DNA from: Verrucomicrobiota bacterium
GTDB taxonomy: Bacteria > Verrucomicrobiota > Verrucomicrobiia > Opitutales > JAKPNF01
Length of the DNA: 39,189 nt
Assembly: GCA_029548565.1 (NCBI GenBank)
Contig: JAKPNF010000123.1
Coordinates: forward strand, 1 to 39,189
Direction of reading: 5' to 3'
Notes under the pieces: model-generated
Told to the model about the DNA's origin: nothing
Databases searched by the model: none
What the model saw: only the letters and a program-made list of their open reading frames with translations
Part shown: positions 7,995 through 16,029 of the stretch, in pieces
Numbering within the stretch: position 1 is the first letter of the stretch
How the letters are laid out: each line of letters opens with the position of its first letter
Program-made: the position numbers and the translations under genes

Positions 7995-8160
7995 GCGGTT
8001 GTCAGGTCTTGTTGCGTTTGTTCAACCCAACAATACCCGCATTGCCGTAGTTCGAAAACCAAAAAATGCCTCAAAAGCGCTTATGACGCGGCGCGCGGAG
8101 ATGTTGGGGAACGCCAAAATGCCCATTCAAAATCCCTGATTCCGAAACACCGCCTCGCTA

Positions 8161-8835
8161 TCAAATTCCCACACACGAATACAGCACTGAGAAAAAATGC
8201 ATAATAGTCCCGGCCAGCACAAACAAATGCCACACGGCATGCATGTACGGGCGCTTTTTTTGGATGTAGAAAAAAACGCCCAGCGTGTAAAGCAAGCCGC
8301 CGATCGCCAGGAAGACGATGCCGCTGGTCGGCAGGGCGGTCAGCAGTTTTCCCAGGATGAAAACAATCATCCAGCCCATTCCCAGATACAGGCCGATTGA
8401 CCAGAATTTTTTGCCGTTGGCGCGGGTGCAAATTTTCAGGACGGTACCGATGAGCGTCAGCCCCCAGATGATCCCGAAGGCCACCCACGCCCCCGCCGAG
8501 CGGATGCTTGCCAGCAAAAACGGCGTGTAGGTGCCCGCTATCAGGTAAAAAATCGCGATGTGGTCGAGTTTTTTGAGGACAGCTTTTGCCCTGGGCGAAG
8601 GAATCGCGTGATAAAGCGTGGAAGCCAGATACATCACAATCACGCTCGTGCCAAAAATGGACACGCCCACCGTGCTCCACGCATCGCCGTAAAGAGCCGA
8701 GAATGTCACCAAAATGGCGAGCGCCGCGATGCCGAAAAGCACCCCCAGCCCATGAATAGACGCCGACCAAATTTCTTCAGTCTTGGCATAGGCAGGCGAT
8801 GGCGGAGATGTTTTCAAACCGCCCCACCCTAGCAT
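8161..8835 (-). CDS. Hemolysin III / PAQR family membrane protein (TrhA-like)
   Basis: This 224-residue protein has seven hydrophobic segments and the conserved PAQR/CREST signatures. These are SxxxH in STLYHA, LDHIAIFYLIAGTYTPF in the middle, and HxxxH in MHAVWHLFVLAG near the C-terminus. In this superfamily Ser, Asp and His residues form a membrane-embedded metal site. Bacterial members have been linked to membrane fluidity and energetics, while true haemolysis is doubtful. Length fits the family. It stands alone between a repeat cluster upstream and a gene-free stretch downstream. Confidence 0.88.
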   Translation of the reverse strand: MLGWGGLKTSPPSPAYAKTEEIWSASIHGLGVLFGIAALAILVTFSALYGDAWSTVGVSIFGTSVIVMYLASTLYHAIPSPRAKAVLKKLDHIAIFYLIAGTYTPFLLASIRSAGAWVAFGIIWGLTLIGTVLKICTRANGKKFWSIGLYLGMGWMIVFILGKLLTALPTSGIVFLAIGGLLYTLGVFFYIQKKRPYMHAVWHLFVLAGTIMHFFSVLYSCVGI

Positions 8836-8884
8836 ATTTTACACCCGCGCCACAATGGAATTTGAAAAGGGGCAGCGTGGTATC

Positions 8885-8928
8885 TGCGGGGGAAAACCCT
8901 TTTCTGGAAAGAAAAGGTTTCCCCCGCA
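8885..8928. terminator. Terminator-like hairpin upstream of the hemolysin III gene
   Basis: Arms TGCGGGGGAAA... and ...TTTCCCCCGCA pair over about 19 bases with two single-base bulges and a loop near GGAA. It has the same architecture as the hairpin after htpX. It could stop read-through from galK toward the hemolysin III gene. Confidence 0.5.
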
Positions 8929-9136
8929 CCCCCTTTCCCAAAAAACTTTTGAAATATTTTACCACCCACGCACACATGCAGGATGCGCAGCATCCGTCAT
9001 AAATTTTTTTGAGGGGGCCCGGGGGAGCTTTTTTATAATGAAGCGAGCCCATTTATAGCGAGCGCAACGGGCGGGCGCCGTAGGCGCACGATGCGAAGCA
9101 TGTCGGCGTTCAGCCGACACCAAAAAGTTCCCCCGG
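8885..9136 (-). repeat. Dispersed 3'-end repeat, copy 2 (after galK), expanded and double-sided
   Basis: This repeat fills most of the 308 gene-free bases between galK and the hemolysin III gene. Read from galK, arm 9136-9122 pairs with arm 9034-9019, but the loop between them is 87 bases (9035-9121). Then come a C/A-rich spacer and the palindrome GGATGCTGCGCATCC (8995-8981). Beyond the palindrome lies a second hairpin (8885-8928) in the opposite orientation, with its own CCCCCT...CAAAAAACTTTT flank. Thirty bases (9034-9005 on the minus strand) are identical to 15169-15198 of copy 3. Confidence 0.78.
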
Positions 9137-9143
9137 CTTCTTC

Positions 9144-10295
9144 TTAAACTGTTTTCGCCCCGTCGCCGGAAGCGCAGGTTAAGATGGCGGGGGGGGCGCC
9201 GAAGTGGGTGGCGTAGGCGGCGGCTATTTGTTGGGCTTGGGTTTCGTTGAAGGAGGCGTCGGTCAGGGCCATGACTGCGCCGCCGAAGCCGCCGCCACTT
9301 AGGCGGGCACCGTGGATGTTGGGGTGTTTTTTGGCCTCGTCGACGAGGAAGTCCAATTCGGGCGTGGAGTTTTCGAAAAGGGTTTTGGAGCTTTCGTGCG
9401 AGGCGTAGAGCAGTTGGCCCACGCCCGCGATGTCGCCGGAGAGTAGCAGGTCGCGCGCTTGGAGCACCCGCGCGTTTTCCTCGATGACGTGCCGGGCGCG
9501 TTTGTAGACGGTGGCGGTCATTTTGGGTTGGGCGGTCTGCAGGTCTTCTTGCGTGAAGGCGCATAGCAGGCGCGACGGGCCGCCTTGCGATAAAATTTGG
9601 GCGGCTTGCGTGCACTCGTCGTGGCGGGCGGCGTACAGGCCGTCGACCAGCGCGTGTTTTTTCGTGGAGTTAAAGAGCCAGAATTTGCAGTCGTGCGGCA
9701 GCGGATAATTGGAAAATTCCTCTTTCAGGCAGTCGATAAAGACTACCGTGTCGGCCTTGCCAAAGCCTGAGACGCCCTGATCCAAAATACCGCTGGGCAC
9801 GCCGACGAATTCGTTCTCGCTCTTGCGGCCGATTTTCACGAGGGTTTTGCGGTCGGTTTGGAAATCGTAGAGTTTCGCCAGCGCGAAGGCGCTGGACAGC
9901 TCGATGGCCGCCGAGGAGCTTAGCCCCGCGCCGCTGGGCAGCGTGCTGTGGTCGATCAGGTTGAAGCCCGTGCCGGCCTTCAGGCCAGCTTGTAATAAAA
10001 ATTTGAATACGCCCAGCGGGTAATTCGCCCAGTTGTGCTCGTCGGCCTGGCGCTCGATCTTGTCCATGTCGACGAAGACCGTTTCCCCGCTGTTTGCGTT
10101 GCCGAAACAAAGCTGGCGGTCGGCGCGTTTGCAGACGGTGCACACGATCGTCTTGTCGATGGCCACCCCCATGACAAAGCCGCCGTTGTAGTCGGTATGG
10201 TTGCCGATAAACTCTATCCTGCCGGGCGCCTGCCCTATCGCTTGCGGGCTTTCGTGGAAAAAATTTTCAAATGTTTCGCTTATTGTTTTTTTCAT
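9144..10295 (-). CDS. galK: Galactokinase
   Basis: This 383-residue GHMP kinase phosphorylates galactose to galactose 1-phosphate with ATP, the first step of the Leloir pathway. The galactokinase signature (APGRIEFIGNHTDYNGG) is near 24-41. The phosphate-binding GHMP motif (LPSGAGLSSSAAIELSSA) is near 115-132, and motif 3 (GARLSGGGFGGAVMAL) lies near the C-terminus. Length is normal. Its ATG is separated by one base from the stop of the upstream symporter gene, so translation is probably coupled. No galT or galE is in the window. Confidence 0.95.
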   Translation of the reverse strand: MKKTISETFENFFHESPQAIGQAPGRIEFIGNHTDYNGGFVMGVAIDKTIVCTVCKRADRQLCFGNANSGETVFVDMDKIERQADEHNWANYPLGVFKFLLQAGLKAGTGFNLIDHSTLPSGAGLSSSAAIELSSAFALAKLYDFQTDRKTLVKIGRKSENEFVGVPSGILDQGVSGFGKADTVVFIDCLKEEFSNYPLPHDCKFWLFNSTKKHALVDGLYAARHDECTQAAQILSQGGPSRLLCAFTQEDLQTAQPKMTATVYKRARHVIEENARVLQARDLLLSGDIAGVGQLLYASHESSKTLFENSTPELDFLVDEAKKHPNIHGARLSGGGFGGAVMALTDASFNETQAQQIAAAYATHFGAPPAILTCASGDGAKTV

Positions 10296-10296
10296 T

Positions 10297-12327
10297 TTAG
10301 AACCAAAGCCCCGAGAAGGTGAGGTACAACAGCGCGGCGACCACCAGCACGCCGATACCCGCGTTGCGTGCCGCGGGCGAGGGCGTCATGTCCATCTTTT
10401 CGTTCACCGGCAGCACGACGTCCTGCTTGAGCGGCTTGACCAAGGTCAGCGCCAACATCACCAGCAGCGAGCAGCCGAAGGTGATCGCCATGCGGTTCAA
10501 AAACGCGATCTCGTTAAAGAACAGGTACAGCGTGCCGTACACAATCGGGCTGGTGATAATGCCCAGAACACCCGCGAAGCGCGGGGCGCGTTTGGAGAAC
10601 AGCCCGAACAAAAACACCGCCAAAATGCCGGGCGATAAAAAGCCCTGGAACTCCTGGATGTACACGAAGATCGTGCCCAAGTTCGGGTTGGCCAGCAGCG
10701 GCGCGATTGCGCAGCCGACCACCGCGAAGACAAGCACGGAAATGCGCCCGACCAGCACTTGATGGCGGTCGCTGGCGTGCTTGACCAGAAATTTTTTGTA
10801 GATATCGATCGTGAAAATCGTCGAGGCCGCGTTGAGCATGGCCGCCAAGGAGCTGACCACCGCGCCCAGCAGCGCCGCAAAGATGAACCCACGTATTCCA
10901 AAGCCGTCCGGCAGCACCTTGCTGATCAGCAGGCCGAAGGCGGAGTCATATTTGTATCCGTAAAGGTTCTGACGATACGCGGGGTCTTTGGCGGCGACCT
11001 GCGCGTTCCACGCTTCGACCACCGGCACGAGATCGGGGTTGTTTTGTTTCCAGCCTTGGTCGTACTCGTAATAAATTTTTTCCAGCGCGCCCTTTTGTTT
11101 GTCGGCGGCGTATTTTTTGTAAAGCGCCTCGGCGTCGGCACGCGCCAGTAGCGGTGTTTTTATATCGCCCTTCAAATAAGTAAAGGTCGCCGCCATCTCC
11201 TGCGCAGCCTGGTCGGAAAGGCCGTCTTGCAGCTTGCCGGATTCATCCAGCGCCGAGAAATAAATCGTCGAGTAATTCTTGGCGTTGGTCGTGAGGATGG
11301 AGACGTCGCGCGAGGCGATGTCGCGCTGTTCGTTCGAAAACAAATTGAAGGCGATGATCCCCGGAATCACGATAAGGAAGGGGATGATCAGCTTGAGCCA
11401 GGCGGCGAACATCACACCTTTTTGCCCCTCCGCCAAACTCTTGGAACCGAGCGTGCGCTGAATGATGTACTGATTCAGTCCCCAATAATAAAAATTCGGG
11501 ATCCATAGTCCGATGATGAGGGCCGTCCACGGCAGTTCCGTCTCGGTTGCGGGGCGGAACATCGTCAGCTTTTCGGAGTTGAGCGTGAAGAAGCGCTCGA
11601 TGGTGCCGGCGTCAGAGAGGCTCGCGAGCGTCTCGGGCGAAAAAGTGGTGGCCGTCGTGATCTGGTCAACCGCCGTCTCGCCAAACATGCGTATGGCGAA
11701 AAATGCGATGATCATCCCGCCGACGATCAGCGCGGTGCCCTGCAGCAAGTCCGCCCACGCCGCTGCTTTCAGCCCGCCCGCGCACACGTAAACGGCCGCG
11801 ACCGCGCCAATTGCCCAGCAAGCCTGTACCAGTGAAATTTCAAAGGGCAGATCCGGCGTGTGCCCGAACACGGTGTTAGCCACCGTCGCGCCCGAGTAGA
11901 TGACCGCCGTGATGTTCACGCACACCAGCACCACCACCATCAGCAGCGACATCACCGTACGGCTCGCCGCGTCAAAGCGGTATTCCAAAAACTGCGGGAT
12001 CGTGTAGATGCCGGACTTTAAAAATTTCGGGATGAAAAACAACCCCACAAACACCAGCGCCACCGCCGCCATCCACTCGTAACTGGCGATCGCCATCCCC
12101 GTGGGCCCGGAGGCCGAGCCGCTCATCCCCACAAACTGTTCGGTCGAAATATTCGCGGCGATCAGCGAGATGCCGATCAGCCACCACGCCAGCCCGCGCC
12201 CGGCCAAAAAATAATCCTCGCTGGTGGAATGCTTTCCCTTGCCCGTGCTCTTGATAAGCCCCACGGAAACCACGGCGATCACAAAGACAACAAAAACGGC
12301 GATGTCCAAAACAAGGTCAAAATTCAT
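10297..12327 (-). CDS. Sodium/solute symporter (SSS/SGLT family), probably sugar
   Basis: This 676-residue protein has about 14 membrane segments and SGLT-type signatures. The N-terminal part has LAGRGLAWWLIGISLIAANIS and GMSGSA. The middle has WIPNFYYWGLNQYIIQRTLG, close to the family core of vSGLT-type sugar transporters. The late part has LLGAVVSSLAAMLNAASTIFTIDIY. Galactokinase follows one base later, so Na+-driven galactose uptake across the inner membrane is the likely role. A soluble stretch of roughly 120 residues (about 335-455), rich in Lys, Asp and Tyr, is inserted between two membrane helices where classical SGLTs have a short loop. Confidence 0.88.
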   Translation of the reverse strand: MNFDLVLDIAVFVVFVIAVVSVGLIKSTGKGKHSTSEDYFLAGRGLAWWLIGISLIAANISTEQFVGMSGSASGPTGMAIASYEWMAAVALVFVGLFFIPKFLKSGIYTIPQFLEYRFDAASRTVMSLLMVVVLVCVNITAVIYSGATVANTVFGHTPDLPFEISLVQACWAIGAVAAVYVCAGGLKAAAWADLLQGTALIVGGMIIAFFAIRMFGETAVDQITTATTFSPETLASLSDAGTIERFFTLNSEKLTMFRPATETELPWTALIIGLWIPNFYYWGLNQYIIQRTLGSKSLAEGQKGVMFAAWLKLIIPFLIVIPGIIAFNLFSNEQRDIASRDVSILTTNAKNYSTIYFSALDESGKLQDGLSDQAAQEMAATFTYLKGDIKTPLLARADAEALYKKYAADKQKGALEKIYYEYDQGWKQNNPDLVPVVEAWNAQVAAKDPAYRQNLYGYKYDSAFGLLISKVLPDGFGIRGFIFAALLGAVVSSLAAMLNAASTIFTIDIYKKFLVKHASDRHQVLVGRISVLVFAVVGCAIAPLLANPNLGTIFVYIQEFQGFLSPGILAVFLFGLFSKRAPRFAGVLGIITSPIVYGTLYLFFNEIAFLNRMAITFGCSLLVMLALTLVKPLKQDVVLPVNEKMDMTPSPAARNAGIGVLVVAALLYLTFSGLWF

Positions 12328-12379
12328 AAGTGGAGGTATGCGGGATTAAAAGGTGAGAGGTGTGCGGCGGTTTTCAATT

Positions 12380-12408
12380 ATTATACAAGCTTGCCCGTAG
12401 AAAGTAAT
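12380..12408 (-). promoter_or_regulatory. Candidate promoter of the symporter-galK unit
   Basis: A perfect TATAAT lies on the minus strand at 12385-12380, about 46 bases upstream of the start codon from the predicted initiation point near 12373. The -35 position is poor (ATTACT or TTACTT at 16-17 bases), as expected if an activator is needed. Confidence 0.4.
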
Positions 12409-12472
12409 CCAAAACAAGCGGAACTAAAAAACATTTGAACGGGCTGAAAACGCCTGCTGTGCGGGGGCAAAT

Positions 12473-12502
12473 AAAAAGCGTTTCAAGTTTGAAACGCTTT
12501 TT
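12473..12502 (-). terminator. Strong terminator after the catalase gene
   Basis: Two perfect 14-base arms, AAAAAGCGTTTCAA and its complement, flank a 2-base centre (effective loop larger). T-runs occur on both strands. It begins 17 bases after the catalase stop. Confidence 0.85.
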
Positions 12503-12519
12503 ATAAGACCGTCTTTCGC

Positions 12520-14082
12520 TCACCGTTTTTTAGACGCTTTTTTGGCTTTCTTCCCTCCGCTCCAATTGGCGTCGCTGGTGGCGGCCAGGCGTTTGGCGTG
12601 GTCGGTGATGGCGGCCAACTCCTTGACTTTTTTCAGGTCGCAGCCCAGTGCCTGGGCAACGCGTGTGCCGTAGTCCTTGTCGGCCAGGTAGCAGTGGGCG
12701 GCGTGGCGGTGGCGGATGTTGGATGAAACGCCTTCCATGTTGCGCGCGGTGTTTTCGACCAAGACTTTTTTCTGTGGTTCCTTCATGAGGCGATAGAGGT
12801 CGCCCGGCTGGTAAAACACATTGTCGCTGGTCTCGTCGGCGGGGTTGTAATGATGCATTTCGCCTTCCAGCGCCAGCGGGGGCTCGCGGAATTTGTCCTG
12901 CTGCGCCCACTGCCCCATGCTGTTGGGCTCGTAGCCCTTGGTCGCCCCGTAGTTGCCGTCCACGCGCATCAGCCCGTCGCGGTGATAGCCATGCACGGGG
13001 CAACGCGCCTGGTTGACAGGGATCTGGTCGTGGTTGACGCCCAAGCGGTAGCGCTGCGCGTCGCCGTAGGAGAACAGGCGTCCCTGCAGCATTTTGTCGG
13101 GCGAAAAACCGATGCCCGGCACGATGTGGGCGGGGTTGAAAGCCGCCTGCTCCACGTCCGCAAAATAATTTTCCGGATTGCGGTTAAGCTCCATGACGCC
13201 GACTTTTATGAGCGGATAGTCTTTGTGGCTCCACACCTTGGTCAGATCGAAGGGGTTTTCCTTGTGCTTGCGCGCCTGCGCTTCGGTCATGATCTGGAAG
13301 TAGAGCGTCCAGCGCGGGAAGTCTCCGCGCTCGATCGCCTCGAACAAGTCGCGCCCGTGGCTTTCGCGGTCTTTGCCCACAATCGCCTCGGCCTGCGCGT
13401 CCGTGATGTTCTTGATGCCTTGCTGGGTGCGCAGGTGGAACTTCACCCACACGCGCTCGTTCTTGGCGTTGATCAGGCTGTAGGTGTGACTGCCAAAACC
13501 GTGCATATGCCGGTAAGTGGCGGGGATGCCACGCTCGGACATGACGATCGTCACCTGGTGCAGCGCCTCGGGCAGCATGCTCCAAAAGTCCCAGTTGCTC
13601 TGCGCCGAACGCAGGTTGCTCTTTGGGTCGCGCTTGATGGCGTGGTTCAAGTCCGGGAAGTGCAGCGGGTCGCGCATGAAGAAGACGGGCGTGTTGTTGC
13701 CCACCATGTCCCAAACGCCCTCGTCCGTATAAAACTTGATCGCAAAGCCGCGGATGTCGCGCTCGGCGTCGGCGGCACCGCGCTCGCCCGCGACGGTGGA
13801 AAAGCGCACGAACACATCGGTCTTTTTCCCGATCTTTTTAAACAGGTCGGCCTTGGTGTATTTGGTGACGTCGTTCGTCACCTTGAACGTGCCGAATGCC
13901 CCGGAGCCTTTGGCATGCATGCGGCGCTCGGGGATCACCTCGCGGTCGAAATGCGCGAGCTTTTCCATGTACCACACGTCCTGGAGCATCATCGGGCCGC
14001 GCGCGCCGGCCGTCAGGGAATGCTGGTTGTCCGAAACGGGCGCGCCCACTTCGTTGGTCAGTTTTTTGTCTTTTTTGCTCAT
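12520..14082 (-). CDS. Monofunctional heme catalase
   Basis: This 520-residue cytosolic enzyme disproportionates hydrogen peroxide. The catalytic His is in [12 protein letters not shown] (about residue 56), the catalytic Asn in VGNNTPVFF, and the heme-ligating Tyr in [14 protein letters not shown]. The length and layout match the small-subunit (clade 3) catalases. I start at ATG 14082 ([15 protein letters not shown]); a longer in-frame start at 14112 adds ten non-conserved residues. The C-terminus is a Lys-rich tail. The gene is single, diverges from purU, and ends at a strong terminator. I see no OxyR- or Fur-type site I would trust. Its presence implies exposure to oxygen. Confidence 0.95.
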   Translation of the reverse strand: MSKKDKKLTNEVGAPVSDNQHSLTAGARGPMMLQDVWYMEKLAHFDREVIPERRMHAKGSGAFGTFKVTNDVTKYTKADLFKKIGKKTDVFVRFSTVAGERGAADAERDIRGFAIKFYTDEGVWDMVGNNTPVFFMRDPLHFPDLNHAIKRDPKSNLRSAQSNWDFWSMLPEALHQVTIVMSERGIPATYRHMHGFGSHTYSLINAKNERVWVKFHLRTQQGIKNITDAQAEAIVGKDRESHGRDLFEAIERGDFPRWTLYFQIMTEAQARKHKENPFDLTKVWSHKDYPLIKVGVMELNRNPENYFADVEQAAFNPAHIVPGIGFSPDKMLQGRLFSYGDAQRYRLGVNHDQIPVNQARCPVHGYHRDGLMRVDGNYGATKGYEPNSMGQWAQQDKFREPPLALEGEMHHYNPADETSDNVFYQPGDLYRLMKEPQKKVLVENTARNMEGVSSNIRHRHAAHCYLADKDYGTRVAQALGCDLKKVKELAAITDHAKRLAATSDANWSGGKKAKKASKKR

Positions 14083-14224
14083 GATGGGAGTTGGATTAAG
14101 GCGGAGACGCAAAGGAAACCGCGCTTCGAAAGGCGCAGTGTGTTACAAGTAACCCCGAAGCCCGCCGAAAGCAAGGAGCGGGGGCGTTTTTTGCCAAATG
14201 AAACTTTCCGGTTCCGCTTTTGCG

Positions 14225-14253
14225 TAGACAGCTTTTCGCTTTGCGCGTTTAAT
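14225..14253 (+). promoter_or_regulatory. Promoter of purU giving a predicted leaderless mRNA
   Basis: TAGACA (14225-14230) and TTTAAT (14248-14253) are each 5 of 6 to the sigma-70 consensus with a 17-base spacer. The purU ATG starts seven bases after the end of the -10 box, exactly where transcription is expected to begin. Confidence 0.55.
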
Positions 14254-14259
14254 TAGAGC

Positions 14260-15132
14260 ATGCAAGGACAGGGAAACCATTCCATCGTGGCGCTGCTGCA
14301 CGGGCCGGACAAGGCCGGGCTGGTCGCGCGCGTTTCCGGGTGGATTTTTGAGCGCGGGGGCAACATCCTGCACGCCGACCAGCACCGCGACGGCGAGGCG
14401 GGCGTGTTTTTCCAGCGCGTGGAATGGACCATGCCGGAGGGTTTGGGAAAAGAAACGGCTGAGGCCTTCCAGCGGTTCGCCGAGCAAGAACTCGGCATGC
14501 GCACCCAAGTCGCCCTGCGCGGGGCGGGCGCCGCCCTGCCCGTGGTGGCGATTTTTGTGTCCAAGCAAGACCACTGCTTTTACGACCTGTTGCAACGCTT
14601 CCGCGCGGGAGAGATGCCGGGGAAAATCGGCTGCGTCATCTCCAACCACGACGACCTGCGCCAGCCCAGCGAGCACGAAGGGCTGCCCTTTTATCACATT
14701 CCTGTCACCAAGGAAAATAAAACACAGGCCGAAGCCCAACAGGTCGAAGTCCTCAAGCGCACCGGCGCCAACCTCGTCGTCATGGCGCGCTACATGCAGA
14801 TCCTAAGTAACGACTTCCTCAAAGCCGCAGGCGTGCCGGTAATAAACATCCACCACAGCTTCCTGCCCGCATTCGCCGGCGGAAAACCCTACCACCAAGC
14901 CTACGCGCGCGGCGTCAAACTCATCGGCGCCACCGCCCACTACGCCACCGCCGACCTCGACGAAGGACCCATCATCGCCCAAGACGTCGCCCGCATCACC
15001 CACCGCCACCAAATCCCCGACCTCATCCGCCGCGGCAAAGACCTCGAAAAAATCGTCCTGGCCCAAGCCGTGCGCTGGCATTTGGAGTCGCGCATTCTCG
15101 TTTATAATAATAAGACAGTTGTTTTTGATTGA
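14260..15132 (+). CDS. purU: Formyltetrahydrofolate deformylase
   Basis: This 290-residue enzyme hydrolyses 10-formyltetrahydrofolate to tetrahydrofolate and formate, balancing one-carbon pools. An N-terminal ACT domain (about 7-85; LLHGPDKAGLVARVSGWIFE) senses ligands. The C-terminal formyltransferase-type domain carries RYMQILS, INIHHSFLPAFAGGKPYHQA and IGATAHYATADLDEGPIIAQ, with the Asn, His and Asp expected at the active site. Length and start agree with known PurU proteins: the ACT domain begins within eight residues of the ATG, leaving no room for a later start. A repeat-type hairpin follows. It may act alone, as coaX has its own upstream repeat. Confidence 0.95.
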   Translation: MQGQGNHSIVALLHGPDKAGLVARVSGWIFERGGNILHADQHRDGEAGVFFQRVEWTMPEGLGKETAEAFQRFAEQELGMRTQVALRGAGAALPVVAIFVSKQDHCFYDLLQRFRAGEMPGKIGCVISNHDDLRQPSEHEGLPFYHIPVTKENKTQAEAQQVEVLKRTGANLVVMARYMQILSNDFLKAAGVPVINIHHSFLPAFAGGKPYHQAYARGVKLIGATAHYATADLDEGPIIAQDVARITHRHQIPDLIRRGKDLEKIVLAQAVRWHLESRILVYNNKTVVFD

Positions 15133-15148
15133 TGGGAGGGGAGGAGAA

Positions 15149-15184
15149 CCGGGGGAACTTTTTTTGAAAAAAAAGCTCCCCCGG
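15149..15184 (+). terminator. Terminator-type hairpin after purU
   Basis: CCGGGGGAACTTTTTTT pairs with AAAAAAAGCTCCCCCGG with one mismatch and a tiny loop. It starts 16 bases after the purU stop. T-runs lie inside the stem rather than after it, so it could be a terminator or an RNA-stabilising 3' end. Confidence 0.6.
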
Positions 15185-15223
15185 GCCCCCTCAAAAAACT
15201 TTTATCGCGGATGCTGCGCATCC
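15149..15223 (+). repeat. Dispersed 3'-end repeat, copy 3 (after purU)
   Basis: The element consists of a hairpin (15149-15184), the spacer GCCCCCTCAAAAAACTTTTATCGC without its first bases shared with the hairpin, and the palindrome GGATGCTGCGCATCC (15209-15223). The first 30 bases from 15169 are identical to copy 2 read on the opposite strand. The palindrome contains an ATG (15211) in frame with coaX, but I do not treat it as the start. Confidence 0.8.
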
Positions 15224-15234
15224 TGTTTCCTCGT

Positions 15235-15981
15235 ATGACTGGTAAAAAAATTCTTTGCGTTGATTTGGGGAACTCCTTTGTTCATTGGGGGGTGTTGGAT
15301 GCTTGTAGTTTTAAGGTGTTGGCGCGAGGGGATTTTGTTTCCAGCTTGAAAAACATGTCTTCTCTGCCTTTCAAAAAGGCTGATTGTGCGGTTTATTGTT
15401 CGGTTGTGCCGAGGCTTAATTCGCCGCTGGAAAAGATTTTTAAGAAAACTGCCCTCCCCTTTGTGCGGCTGACTGAAAAAAATTTCCCGTTGCCCATTTG
15501 TTACGACACGCCGCGCACGCTGGGGCATGACCGTCTGGCGCTTTGTTTGGGAGCGCTGGCGCTTAAAAAGAAAAAGGCGATTGTCGTGGACGCAGGCACG
15601 GCCGTCACGGTCGACGGAGTGGATATGCGCAAAGGATTTTTGGGCGGCTTCATCGCGCCGGGGCTTGGGCTTATGCTGGAAAGCCTGCACACACGCACGG
15701 CGCAGTTGCCCCGCGTAAAGCCTGCCGGCATTGTGCATCCGCAGTTGCCCGGCAAGACCACTGCTCAGGCGATCGGCCGCGGCGCGGCGCTCAGTTTTCG
15801 CGGCGGGGTCGGAGAGATGGTTTGCTCTTTGCAAAAAATCATGGGAAAAAACACCCCCGTGATTGTCACGGGGCGCGGCGCCGAATTTTTAGGCAAGCGC
15901 CCCGTCCACACGCGCGACGGGGACTTGCTGCTCAAGGGGCTGGCCTTTTTCGCGCGGCAACAGTCTTTTCAAAATAGATAA
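15235..15981 (+). CDS. coaX: Type III pantothenate kinase
   Basis: This 248-residue kinase phosphorylates pantothenate, the first committed step of coenzyme A synthesis. Type III enzymes are ASKHA-fold and insensitive to CoA feedback. Visible motifs are the N-terminal phosphate loop (CVDLGNSFVHWGV), LGHDRLALCLGA with the catalytic Asp, VDAGTAVTVDGVD, GGFIAPGLGLMLESL, TTAQAIGRGAA and VTGRGAEFL. I start at ATG 15235 (MTGKKILCVDLGN), since the ATG at 15211 lies in the repeat palindrome and only adds eight unrelated residues. The first third of the gene is clearly less GC-rich than its neighbours. Confidence 0.92.
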   Translation: MTGKKILCVDLGNSFVHWGVLDACSFKVLARGDFVSSLKNMSSLPFKKADCAVYCSVVPRLNSPLEKIFKKTALPFVRLTEKNFPLPICYDTPRTLGHDRLALCLGALALKKKKAIVVDAGTAVTVDGVDMRKGFLGGFIAPGLGLMLESLHTRTAQLPRVKPAGIVHPQLPGKTTAQAIGRGAALSFRGGVGEMVCSLQKIMGKNTPVIVTGRGAEFLGKRPVHTRDGDLLLKGLAFFARQQSFQNR

Positions 15982-15991
15982 ATTGCTTTGC

Positions 15992-16021
15992 TTGAACAGC
16001 CAAGGCGTGTTTAAATATAGG
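15992..16021 (+). promoter_or_regulatory. Weak candidate promoter of the ABC-Gld unit
   Basis: TTGAAC (15992-15997) and TATAGG (16016-16021) are 18 bases apart, each 4 of 6. Initiation near 16028 would leave only about two bases before the ATG at 16030. Read-through from coaX (48 bases upstream) is an alternative. Confidence 0.25.
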
Positions 16022-16029
16022 CCGATTTC

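Noticed and set aside
12850-14256. 468-residue open frame antisense to catalase
   Set aside because: Mirror of catalase codons; overlaps the purU promoter region and has no recognisable motif.
15211-15234. ATG in the repeat palindrome as coaX start
   Set aside because: The palindrome is a repeat found elsewhere in non-coding positions, and the CoaX phosphate loop fits the ATG at 15235.
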